This document shows positions 24,131 through 36,006 of a stretch of DNA of 64,000 bases, in pieces (within the stretch, counting starts at the first letter, position 1; each line of letters begins with the position of its first letter). The position numbers and the translations under genes are program-made. Source of the stretch: Nymphaea colorata (lineage: Eukaryota; Streptophyta; Magnoliopsida; Nymphaeales; Nymphaeaceae); NCBI RefSeq assembly GCF_008831285.2, contig NC_045151.1, forward strand, positions 925,544 to 989,543, given 5' to 3'. The notes under the pieces were generated by a model, which did no database searches, was not told the DNA's origin, and saw only the letters and a list, made by a program, of their open reading frames with translations.

Positions 24131-24529
24131 TAGGGATGTACAATGAACCAGCGAGCTTGGCTTTCATGGCTCGAGGTCGAGGCGAGCTTTATGAGTCAAG
24201 TTCAAGCTCGACTTGGTAAACCAAATCCAAGTTTAAGCTCGACTCATTTAAGTTGGTGTCACTTAATTCATATTTTTTTCTTTCAATGAAAATGAAAATC
24301 ACAAAATGGGTGTTAAAATTCATTCAAATTATGGAAATGGTCCCAAAAATCAACAAACATGAAAGACACAAGTAGTTTAAACGAGACAAGCTAGTATGAC
24401 TCAAAACCCAGCTCATTTATAACTCGAGTTTTAGCTCAAGCTCGAACTTGGTGAGTGTAGCTTTGCGTAGACCTTACATGGATGAGCTCGAGTCGAGCAT
24501 GAGTTGGCTCAATTTGATGTACATCCCTA
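24131..24529. mobile_element. Non-autonomous hAT-type element (399 bp)
   Basis: Terminal inverted repeats of 12 bp, TAGGGATGTACA and TGTACATCCCTA. Subterminal regions are rich in GAGCTCGA/AAGCTCGA motifs on both sides. Flanking sequences (CATCACTAGT / CATCCGATAT) share only four bases, so the target duplication has decayed. Non-coding. Confidence 0.65.
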
Positions 24530-24686
24530 CATCCGATATTTTTGCAATTTGAGAGGTGATTTGCATCAAATTAATTTATATGTCATGCAATATTGGCCAA
24601 CTTGTTTTCGAGGACTCCCAAATATAAAATTTTGAGGAGGCAAAGGGTGTGAGAGAGGGAGACAGGCATGGCTGCAGATGCAAGAG

Positions 24687-24714
24687 GCAGAGAGAGAGAG
24701 AGAGAGAGAGAGCT
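24687..24714. repeat. (GA)n microsatellite
   Basis: About 12 GA units. Confidence 0.9.
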
Positions 24715-25656
24715 TGTAGACCAAGAGGGACATCAAAAAATCCGTCTTTTTTCCCTTTATATAAGAAGCCATTTGGCAACAGTAATATTACTGTCTCATG
24801 AATCTATCTTACAAAAAACACTTAGGTAGATTCATATTCTATAATAAGTGTTCTATGAATTTACCTTGTTTTTCGAAGCAGATTCATATAATAGTAATAG
24901 TGTTTCTGCTACCAAACGGCTTTTAAACTTCCCTTGGGAAAAAGTTTTATGGATTTCTCTCCCTCATATGCACACTCAAGGCTTGACCATGCCATTGATA
25001 TTTACAGATGCAAACAATTTGGATTTGGGTCGGATCGAGCCTTTACCAGATTCAACTTAATTTAGATGTAAACTCTAATTGAAGCACCACTTTCTAAAAC
25101 CAAATTCAGATCCAAACATCATAAGGTTCAATATTTATGTTTGATCAGGCAAAATTCAGATTCATTTTTAATAATCAAAGTGTTTTGTCCTAATCCAATT
25201 AATCAGATTCAACATAAAAATTTTGAAATCAAATCGAATCAGCAATTATCATCTCCCAATAACTTACCACCACGTAGACATGAAAGATCACATTGGGTGG
25301 GCCATTTTCCTTTGTTTTCTACCATTTTTTTACTCCATTTTCAAGTGGGATGCAAGTAACATGACTGTTCATCTAACATGTTTCTTCTTTTAGAAGTTAT
25401 GAAGGAACTTGTGACAGTCGCCAAATCAAACAAACAAAATAAAAAGGGTTGTTCTCATAAACGATGGATCCGTACCCTAATGGCATGTGAATGGAGCCTG
25501 CGAGTCAGTAAGGTCAAGTGCTTTCTCTGATCGAGACCATTGGAGACGATGGGAGAAGCCTCGTGGCCTCTCAACTCACTCAATTGGTGTACCTTACCTT
25601 CCTCGCTGTCCACATTCAAGAGGAATCAATCTCGGGGGAAGAAAACAATTTCATCT

Positions 25657-25657
<1 letters not shown>

Positions 25658-25707
<50 letters not shown>

Positions 25708-25779
25708 ATTATGTTTTTGCATAAGATAGTTGGTATATATAATATAATTATGTTTTTGCATAAGATAGTTGGTCGGACA
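25658..25779. repeat. (TA)n tract and 38-bp direct duplication
   Basis: About 21 TA units (25660-25702) are followed by two adjacent copies of a segment containing ATTATGTTTTTGCATAAGAT. Confidence 0.9.
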
Positions 25780-25929
25780 AGCAATATAAAAGGTACATCA
25801 TCCATTCAATTCTTTGTTTGGGAGCGCGACATTTTAATTTTCGATGCAACCCAAGACTTTTAGGGCATGAAGAATAGTGGGCATTTCAGCTTTTTTTCAA
25901 TGGTGGATTGTTAACTTCATGTTCACGTG

Positions 25930-25930
25930 A

Positions 25931-25961
<31 letters not shown>

Positions 25962-26137
25962 GATCTTATGGAAAACTTAAAACCGTGGATTATCAGTTTA
26001 TTATTTGCTTCAGCAAGAGTTACACTGATGAAGATTATATATATATTTATATATCAGAGTTGATCTTATGGAAAACTTAAAACCGTGGATTATCAGTTTA
26101 TTATTTGCTTCAGCAAGAGTTACACTGATGAAGATTT
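25930..26137. repeat. 100-bp tandem duplication beside (TA)n
   Basis: Two copies, starting at 25951 and 26051, of ATATCAGAGTTGATCTTATG through GTTACACTGATGAAGATT. They are nearly identical, so the duplication is recent. Both begin in a TA tract. Confidence 0.9.
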
Positions 26138-26193
26138 GAGATAAGTCATAGTGGATTTCAAATCCGAGGCTAAGAATGCCACATATAGTTTAA

Positions 26194-26433
26194 GGGTGTG
26201 TAGCATCGAACGTGAGATATGAGGTTGATTTGAAATCTCTTTTACATTGGATCCACAAATAAAAGCAAAAACAAAAAAAACTATAAAAATGAGGGTTTGA
26301 GATTCCAAATATGTTGCCAAACCCAGTATTTGAGGTCCAATTAGCGGGGATCAGATCTCAATCCTCATATTTGATATCCTCAATGATTTCATATCACCAG
26401 GAATTTGAAATCCCAGGGAAACAAACACGCCCG
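26194..26433. mobile_element. Possible Tourist-like MITE
   Basis: Left end TAA-GGGTGTGTAGC; the right end on the minus strand reads CGGGCGTGTTTGTTTCCC. The ends are similar but not in perfect register. Non-coding. Confidence 0.35.
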
Positions 26434-27504
26434 ATTAAGTGTATGATTCCTTCACAAGTTGGCTGTAACCGGAATGCTAGGACAATGAGATGTTTTTGTT
26501 GGTAGCTACTCTGCTTTAGATGCTCAAGTCAAATTTCGAGATATTGGAAGAACCAGGACAAGCAGTTCCCCAACCCACACCTTTTTCTCCCATCATGAAC
26601 ACACTAGTAGCAAAATCATTTACAATCTCCATATTTACTGCTGTCATTCTTCTTGAACCTCTTTTTATTTCTCTTGCCTTCAAGGTTTAGAGTTGTTGTA
26701 GATCACTGCATTGGGCATCGGATCAGCTCGAGTGGAATAAGATATTTTTAATATTATTTTTATTGATTTGATATATAATTATAATATTTTATTACAATTA
26801 ATTATATTTACATATATTATTTTCTATTAAAAATATATTTTTTTAAATTTTAACCGGATCAAACCTGAGGTTGGGTTTCAGATGTCGAGAGGAAACCTAA
26901 CTACAGTTTATCAAACCGGCCCGATGCTTAACCAAAAGCAACAGCTTCAATGTCTCGAGGTTACCAATTTAAGTGATTTTACTTTGTGGGAAAAAAAAAA
27001 AAAAAAAAAAGTGTTGTCTGCCGGATCTGGTCACGTGTATTGGAGTTGACGCCGGTCTCCGAGAAGCCAGACGTGCGTTAATGATCTTGATTTTTCTTTA
27101 TAAAACATCTGCCAGTGGACTCGATGCCGTTGAACTTTGTGGCTCAAGGAAACGTGTCCTCGTTGCTTATAGAAAATGGCAGACCATTCATGGTCTCTTC
27201 ATACAATATCTACCACTGGATCCGATACCATTTAACTTTTGTGGCTCAAAAAAACATGTCCAGTTTGTTATAGAAAATGATAAAACGAACGGCTGGTTCC
27301 TGTTGAATCCAGATTATTCAACATATGAATGGCGACAGATTTTGCCTAACATAAAACCATGGCACACAATAATTATATATATTATATATGTATGTATATA
27401 TATCATCTTCTTCAGCCCCTTGTGACCCCGGTTGTCCAATGCATTTCATGGTGCGGGCATGATTAAATACAACACCTTCCGTCCAAACCTATATATGTAT
27501 ATAT

Positions 27505-27715
27505 AAAGGACTCTTACAACATCAAATTTTTAATAGTAGAACAATCAATGTTTTTCTTAAAAGTAGCTTGAACTAGAACATATTTTATGTTGAATTAGAA
27601 TTAAACATATTAGATTGTTCATATGTTGTTTAAAATATCTTTGATCAAAGATTTAAAGGGTGTGGTTTTGGTCCCTGACCTAAGTGGTCTGGGATACACC
27701 AATTTTCTATATATA
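27505..27715. mobile_element. TA-associated MITE, degenerate copy D
   Basis: The right end GTTTTGGTCCCTGACCTAAG plus TGGTCTGGG matches the terminal module of copies A to C. TATATATA tracts lie on both sides. The left end is poorly conserved. Confidence 0.4.
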
Positions 27716-28402
27716 TGTTCTCCCTTCTTTATTTTGCAGAATGACGTAAAACCATGGTATGAAAGAATTAAATATGTTTGCTAAAGCTCCGTCTCTCTCT
27801 CTCTCTCTTCCTCTGTTTGGTTAACAACATAAAACCATGGCAAGCAAAACCTAAAGATGTTTGTCACATCTATTTCTCTCTCGCTCTCGCTCTCACAAGA
27901 TAGCCTGGCTTCTGCGGCAGCTTTCTTTTTTCACCAACTATTGTTTCATGGCCATAGCTTGCTTCAATCTGCTGCAAAATGAAACAGTAGTTGGAACGAA
28001 GTCTTTATTGCTGCATTTTCAGAACTAAAAATTGAAGTGATTTTCAGGTGAAAATTGAACATGCCGGTTTCCAGCCTACGGAGCACCTTATACACACCGT
28101 GAATGAAACAAGTACTACCTGACAGTTATTCGTATTTTTCGCTGTGTCCATCCAGAACAAGTTTATGATCGGCGACTCATCTTACTGTCTGGAATGTATA
28201 ATAATTTAACGTCGTCGCGCGCCTCTTCGCCAGGTTGAGATCACGGAGCAAACTATACGGCAGGACTGGTGAAGTCATGTGTTTGCTTCCACTTTTTCAA
28301 ACGCATTGTAGAAGCACATGCGGGAACACAAGCAACACGTTGATCCAGAAGTAGAAGCAGGCGTTGTTTACGTGTGGACAATTGCCCACACGGACCCCCA
28401 AA

Positions 28403-28680
28403 AAGTTATTACTTTTATATTGATATGTCTGAGTAACTTTTCTCATTTTCATATTGGTGCCCTTCAAAAATTTTAAATTTTATACCTAATGTCCCGTAGC
28501 TAGAATTTTCTGCTCCACCCCTGCCTTGACCAATGTGTGTGAAGTTATTACTTTTATATTGATATGTCTGAGTAACTTTTCTCATTTTCATATTGGTGCC
28601 CTTCAAAAATTTTAAATTTTATACCTAATGTCCGTAGCTAGAATTTTCTGCTCCACCCCTGCCTTGACCAATGTGTGTGT
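28403..28680. repeat. 139-bp tandem duplication
   Basis: Two nearly identical units begin at 28403 and 28542 (AAGTTATTACTTTTATATTG). The unit contains GTAGCTAGAATTTTCTGC and CCACCCCTGCC, resembling the end of the element at 22443-22619. Confidence 0.9.
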
Positions 28681-29694
28681 GACAGAGGAAGAGAGAGAGT
28701 GGTGCTTCCTGAGTTTGGTGTGTTCTGGTGTTCAGCAAGCCCAAAAAAAAAAAAACCAATGATTTCACCTGTTCTCATAGATTTAGATGCATTCAGCATA
28801 ATCTTCTCATTACAAATCTTGCGTATAATGATATTTTTTAGCAATAAAAACTTGATTTTGTAGTTTACCAAGTTTCGTTTACTGCCAATCGTCCACTTTT
28901 TATGCTGATTAACTTTATTGCCAAGTTTCGATGCACTTGAGTTATCTATTTTAATACCATCATGATTTTCCTTGCACATCTAAATGAAGGGATCTAAAGT
29001 TTGATGATCAAATAAACTATGTAGATGGCATACCAGATAATATTTTGGTCATGTAATCACGCGGTAGCTGGATAATTTTAGAACACGAAACATGGAAGTG
29101 CACTGAACTTGGGCACATTCAATTAGTCTATACAGTTTTGCTTCAAACAATTTTGTAGTTTTTTTCAAATTATTCTAGATCCCATCCTTAACGCGATCTA
29201 TAAGCTTGGTGTTATGGAAACTAGTTTTTTAATCACCGAAATCCAGCATGTATCAACTTTTTCTTTGGGTGAGAGGAAGATTAACAACCCACCACCTGAA
29301 GAAGACCCAAAGGTCCCCTCATTCTCCTTGTCTCTGGAGTCCTATATCAGAACCTGAACCTAAGTGGGATATGCTAAACCCATCAACAGTGGAATGTTCA
29401 TACCTTTTATGATACAAGAAAGTAGCACCCACAGAAATTGAACATTTCGACATACCTTCTACTTGCCCATTTGCATTTATCAAGTTTCTTCTTGTCATTC
29501 AAGAACCAACAGCTGAATATGCATCAAATCTCCTATTAATTTTTTCTTTTGGTTAACAGTAACTATTGATTATAAGTTTCACAGCACTTTTACATATTTT
29601 AGAAAAGCAAACTAGTTGAACACAAAGCTAACACTAGGAGTCGCCAATTACCAGCTTCCATTCGGGGATGCAACTAGGCGTCTTGTAGCACTGC

Positions 29695-29968
29695 TTAATA
29701 ACTGTAGCCCGTGATGCGGCCGTCTTCCGTGCAGACAAATCCAAGGTCACTCCTTGAAAAGACGAAAGAGATGTCCTTGAGCACGAAGTTGGTGTTCAGC
29801 TTAATCTATTTAAACAGGTAATTGACTGTTTCTAACCTGTAGTTGGGCCCTGTGATGGGCAGACTTATCAGAAACAGAACCACCCAAGGAACGAACATTC
29901 ACCAATTCGTATTTCACCACTTTATGCACGGCAGCAGAAAGTGTTCCGCTTATCTCATTTTGGAGAAT
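29695..29968 (-). pseudogene. Two terminal exons of an unrecognised gene, or a gene fragment
   Basis: Exon A 29968-29837 (132 nt, 44 codons) begins after a pyrimidine-rich acceptor (TTTCCTGAG) and ends at CAG|GTTAG. Exon B 29805-29695 (37 codons including TAA) follows a 31-nt gap, shorter than plant introns usually are. Both are phase 0. Joined, they encode 80 residues with features such as SLGGSVSDKSAHHRAQLQ and a sequence-like C-terminus VFSRSDLGFVCTEDG then RITGYSY. The composition looks protein-coding. I do not recognise the family, and no 5' exons were found before the WHIRLY stop codon 577 bp upstream. It could be a captured or relic 3' gene end, or part of a gene overlapping WHIRLY. 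The very short gap is a caution: the two parts may instead be one broken reading frame. Confidence 0.4.
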
Positions 29969-30544
29969 CTCAGGAAAGAAAAGAACCTTGCTGTAACTCG
30001 GCATTTACAACCATATGGAAAGGAAAAAATGAAACATGGAATATAAAAACGCCACGACTGGTTGCATCTGGTTGGCAACAATATAATAATGGAATTTTTC
30101 AAAATAATGACTTTGAAATTATCGAACTTGAATTTTCAGTATCCTCACAGCCTTTGTACTTCACCATAAATTTGCAATATTTTTCGAAAAACAAGAATCG
30201 CAACTGGCACTAAGCATGGTACGAGGTGAGAATATCCACGTGCAGCACATCGGAAGGTACGAAGAATCGAATCTCACATAGGAGCTTCACAGACCTGCTC
30301 AAGTGGCTGTATAAAAAGGCAGTAAAGTACACAAAATTTTCCTTGTGAAGACAACTTCCATGAGCATGAACTGTCCACCAGCAGAGCAGTAACTAGTTTA
30401 ATCCTTTCCATCAGTAACTTACAAAATGACATCTATGCAACATGAGCTTACAGCAGCAGCCCCATGTTTGAGATAACAAGATTCTTTCTCTTCTATTTGC
30501 TTTATCTTCGTTCTTTTACAGAAAGCCACAAGCAGACCGGTAGA
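29969..30544. other. WHIRLY 3' flank
   Basis: AT-rich sequence downstream of the WHIRLY stop codon. It probably includes the 3' UTR; nothing else was recognised. Confidence 0.5.
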
Positions 30545-33500
30545 TCACCTGTTCCATTCTAAATCAGCAGCAGGTTGCTGTTGTGAATTTGTCCAACGAA
30601 CAGAGTCCTCTGGAGAAATCGTCTCAGCAAATGCTTGCCAACCCATGAGGTATGGCAAGATAAACTGCGGTTGGGAAAGAAGTTTTTAAAGAATTGGAGA
30701 AATAAAAAAAGTCTGCAATAATACATCACCCAACACAAAGGCAAGCTGGTGCATAAAATTATCAATATTCACTATCAGTACTAGAATATCATGCATCCCA
30801 ACCCCATAAAGAAGTAAGGAGGCTAACCTCCTGACGGAACTAAAAACGACATCAACATGATTCAAAGAAATGGAAACTGGAAACTTCAGGTTAAGAACCA
30901 TGAAACAAAAAGAAATTCGCTTGTAAATGTGTGTGTCCTCAGATGCAGCTGTCTAGCTGCCTGAGTACTTTAAAGTGGCTGGTTCACTTATTTTCTGATC
31001 ATTTTCCTGCCTCCAATATCCTAATTTCTAGTGTCGACAACTAGAAATGAACTGTTTTCCAGAAAAAAAGAGGCAAGAGAAAATTCATCATTCTCCACAC
31101 CAGAATTGTTTTCCAGAATAAAAGAGGCGAGAGAAAGTTCATCAGTCTCCATGCCAGACTTGAAAATGAGGTGACCCAGGCCCATATGGCTATGGAACTG
31201 TCATCTTTGATTTCCTTTTGCTAGAGGGCAGCAATAAGCAGAAGACTTATCAGCTTGGGTATTTATGCAGAACTTAGGGGAATGACTGCAGGAATTTACA
31301 TCAAAAAATATCCAGAACCTGTTAAGTGAGCTTAATTGAGGAACCAACTTTAAAGTGCTGTCTCTGCTTAGGCTTTGTCTGTTTCCTCGAGCTTCTATCT
31401 AAGCTTACGCTTGGTTTACTTTTATTGGAGACCAAGCCTCAGGCCAAGTTTTAACTAAACCCAGCTGGAGTTAAGTTCGAGCTGGTAAGCTTTTTCTGAA
31501 TCCTTAGGCATGAAACATGGTAATAAATGACAATCATTTATCGCAAGCTAGGACCATGTTGCATACTAGTGAAGGTAATAAGACCAGCATTCTATGAGGA
31601 TAGTAAATGTCATTGCAGTCAGCTGTAAAAAGTATCAAATTAATTAACTACAACTATGACCAGTAAGAAGTTTTATTGGCAAATAATTTATCCCTGCAAT
31701 CATGCATCCAACGTAAGTAATTGCTTATACATCAAGTGTCTGTCCATACATCCAGCTGTGTATCAGTGTATGTGCACATGCATGTATCTACTTGTCTTTT
31801 GGAGGCATATGCATGCACAGAAGTTATTATGCTGGTGTGAATAAAAAAGCCTATCAGGACACTAAAGTAGCAAAAACTAAACAAATAAAGAGGTTTAAAA
31901 AGGTCAACTTGCTTACATTGCAGGCTGAAATAAGAACAGTGAACTCTGCCTTCGTTATAGGAATGTAAATGCTCTCATCCACATTCTGTAGCTTATTGGA
32001 AACACCTTCATAAAATGAAAAAGAAACCAGAGTATTACCAACGTAGTGCAACAATAGCTTAAAGAAAACAAATTGAACGTCAGGAAAGCACAAAATAGTG
32101 CGAAATAGCAGGCAATTGTGAACTACTTGCAATCCAGAGGATAACAGTGCCAATTATCATTTTGCTACAGTACCATAGCACAAGATGAAAGAGCTAGAAA
32201 AGAGGGTCACTTTCAAAAGTAGCTTTCTTGCATTTGCAACCAAAAAATACAGGATTTAGGAGTAGGCAATTTCCCAGCCTTACTTTCTGGCAGACAAACA
32301 AAAGAGAAAGGGAAAACATCTCCATAACCCTCAGAAAATTGTAAGTACTACATCCACCTATTTTCATGACTTTTCTTGCTGTAAATCTATTTTTAAGGGA
32401 TATATTTTCCAGTCCTATGACAAAATCTGCTTATGAGTATTTGATAGGTAAAGTAATTACTCAAATTAAAGAAGTAACCAGTGCCATCCGAGAAAGGCTC
32501 CACTTTTAAAACTTTTCGGATCTTTCCTTCATCACTGCAAAACATGAAATGGGGAAGTTACTGAATTAGTAAATTGGTCTACCAAAAAAGAGAAGGAAAA
32601 ATGCTCAACAGTGTAAATAGCATGAAGTTCACAACATGAAAAATGATATGATTGCCAAGATATAGACAGAAAGAGTACAAAGAAGAAACTGAAACAAAAG
32701 AAAGGAGAGTATCTTGATCGAATTACAAATTTGGTAAGTTGTGAAGTCTTTGAATGGGACTTTGTTGTGATCATTACATTACTACATCAAAGGTCCTTAG
32801 TCAGCGGCTTTCCTCTATCATTCCTTCCTGTCCTTTCTTCCTTCAACTTTCTTTATCCAATAGGGGTTTGTTGTGATCTCTATTAAGCTACACCAAGCTA
32901 TAGCCTATAGGTTGACCTATGCCATAAATAAACTCACAAATTTTAGAAATCTATTAGAAACGAGGAATAAAATCTCTTAAAGCCTAGAAAGGCTGTGCTT
33001 GGACTGGAAGCAATTTGCTTATATTATAACCCATCCCAGTTGGGGGAAGGCTTTTCACCAATAAATTGATATTACCAAAACTCTTAACTTTTTAGTTTAG
33101 GGGGCATCATCATTGAGTTAAGCTGAATTAGTAGTATCACTTCACACTCCCTAGCTCGATCTTGGTGCAGTGTCCCTACCTATAGACTCAGTCTTCGTTA
33201 GAAAGCTTCTGGTATGGTTGTAGCCTTTTAAAACATTCTCCAGCTCTTTCTTTGTGTGCTGGTTGTGCCTGCCCAATATGTGTTGATGATGAATTAAGCC
33301 TAGCAAAAAAATATGTGCACATCACTCAGCTCTCATCATCATGAAAGGCAGCCACTTAGATGGAATCAAACAGTTAAGATTAAGGATCAAATTTGCACCC
33401 AAATTTCTTATTACTTTTTATCAGAAGGACCATTGTTTATTTTATACATGAGATGCTATACTGCAATTTATGCCTTACAAGTACAATTAAGATCCAACTA

Positions 33501-35972
33501 AAATTATCATAAAAAACAATTTAGTTGCCACCACTTGCCAATGCCATGATACATATCAGGCCAACATATGAGCAATTACATTACAATTCAATAAACACTA
33601 TAATGATCATGTCATTTACTTTCCAAAATGAGAACCAGATTTGGATGGCACCTTTTCCCTTTAAAAGGATCGTGAAAAAATTCACAAGAATCCCTCATGC
33701 CAAGACTGATTAGAGTTCCAATCTCTGTGATTGAAAGTGAGAAAACCTGTACCAGAAATGAACAACAAGGACATTATGGAACAATAAAGAAACTTTGGAA
33801 AGGGAAATACAATTCCAGGTCTGCCATATGAGCATCATGCACACAAAACAAAAAGTGTCAACTGGGTTAACATAAGCAAAAAATCTTCCCTATATACCAA
33901 GAAGGCAAGCATAAATCCTAAACTTTATATCCTTGTCCACTAAGGCAATGGTACAAATTGCAGATATATCATGAAAATTTTACACATTCAGATAAAGATG
34001 CTGTTTGTTTTCCTCATACGCTTTTAAAAGCATATAATGCAATAAAAGGCAAGCTTTAAGTGTCTTGGATTCAAAGCCTTGTATATTCCAAAGCCAGGCA
34101 AACAAAGAGTCAACGTAAACCATCTTTCACACAGAGACTAATGCGAGCTCTTGAATTATAAAGCAAGATTTTCAAATTAAATGCCATGTAAATTAAAAAG
34201 CTTTTATTTGCTCCTATAGTATGATTCATGCAGCTACCATTTCCCAGTGTGCAGCCAATGGAATATCCAACTCAACTGTGATATGTTTTCTTCTTTTGTT
34301 CATAATAATCATGATGAGTTGCAATTTTGAACCAAAGAAACAAGCATCTATCAACCGCACTCAACAGAAATTAAAATTTGCAAGTCAAAGATGGTAACCA
34401 AACTAAGTTGAATTGGTTTGGCTTGTTAAATGTTTTTTTGAAGCTTGACTCCTAAATAACAATACATGAGAAACACCAGATGCGTAATCAGGTAAAACTC
34501 AAGCAACATGAAGGCTGTCATAATGTTGAACATAAAAAAAAATATCAAAAATATTTTTTAATGAACTATACCTTTTCAATGATGTGAAGATGACAAAACG
34601 CACTTAACAAAACTAAGTTGAATTGGTTTGGCTTGTTAAATGTTTTTTTGAAGCTTGACTCCTAAATAGCAATACATGAGAAACACCAGATGCGTAATCA
34701 GGTAAAACTCAAGCAACATGAAGGCCGTCATAATGTTGAACATAAAAAAAATATCAAAAATATTTTTTAATGAACTATACCTTTTCAATGATGTGAAGAT
34801 GACAAAACGCACTTAACAGAAATCAAAATTTGCAAGTCAAAGATGGTAACCAAACTAAGTTGAATTGGTTTGGCTTGTTAAATGTTTTTTTGAAGCTTCA
34901 CTCCTAAATAACAATACATGAGAAACACCAGATGCGTAATCAGGTAAAACTCAAGCAACATGAAGGCTGTCATAATGTTGAACATATAAAAAATATCAAA
35001 AATATTTTTTAATAACTATACCTTTTCAATGATGTGAAGATGACAAAACGCACTTAACAGAAATCAAAATTTGCAAGTCAAAGATGGAAACCAAACTAAG
35101 TTGAATTGGTTTGGCTTGTACTAAGTTGAATTGGTTTGGCTTGTTAAATGTTTTTTTGAAGCTTGACTCCTAAATAACAATACAAGACAAATGCCAGATG
35201 CCTCCTAATCAGGTAAAACTCAAGCAACATGAAGGCTGTCATAAGGTTGAACAAAAACAAAATCAAAAATATTTTTAATGAACTATACCATTTCAATGAT
35301 GTGAATTGACATGGATTGCTAACATGTTATTAGAAAATCACGTTTAAAGCACTCGTATTAGTGGAAATATCTGAACTCCATACAATTATCAATAACCAAG
35401 ACAACACCAATAGTACATAAGGAACCAAAACTGGGCAACTGACAGACTTACCCACTGGCATGTTCAATCTCATTTATTACCAAAGCTACAAGGAATCGCA
35501 GTGCATATCTCTAAGCGCCCGTTTGATGCCTTGGAAATATAGAAACTGAAAGAAGTTTTCACAAATTTATTTCTGGAATTGGTGAATTGGAAACAAAATC
35601 CTTATTTCCAAAACCTATTAATGTTTGATGGAATGGGATAAAGATTTCAGGCAATTTATTTATTAGTTTGATGGTCATGGATGGGGATAAGTTGAAAGAG
35701 GTGAAATGTGTGCCCTTTTTTAAATTTAATAAGAAGTTGTAGGGTGAGGATGCAATTGTTTTGAAAGCATTTCAAACTTTTCACAAATTTATTGAAATTA
35801 TTGGACTGATTTGTAAAGTTTTCATAAAGCTGAATCCCTCGTTCTTCCTCTCACTCGCCGATGTTTCCCTTTTCTCATCTCCTTGCTCTTTGTCCGACCA
35901 CTGTCTTCCGATCACCAGCGACACAATAGAGCCTGCGACTGATGACTCTCTTTTGAAGGTGAACCTCGTTCA

Positions 35973-36006
<34 letters not shown>

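Larger units (their letters stand above)
11224..29694. other. Repeat-rich intergenic region
   Basis: No protein-coding gene was recognised over about 18 kb. The region carries the MITEs, SINE-like copies, local duplications and microsatellites listed separately. A GC-richer island at about 12000-12300 contains a 69-codon plus-strand frame starting at 12007 with no recognisable domain; it was not called as a gene. About 26985-27425 holds a diverged tandem repeat of roughly 120 bp in an open frame, also not called. Confidence 0.5.
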
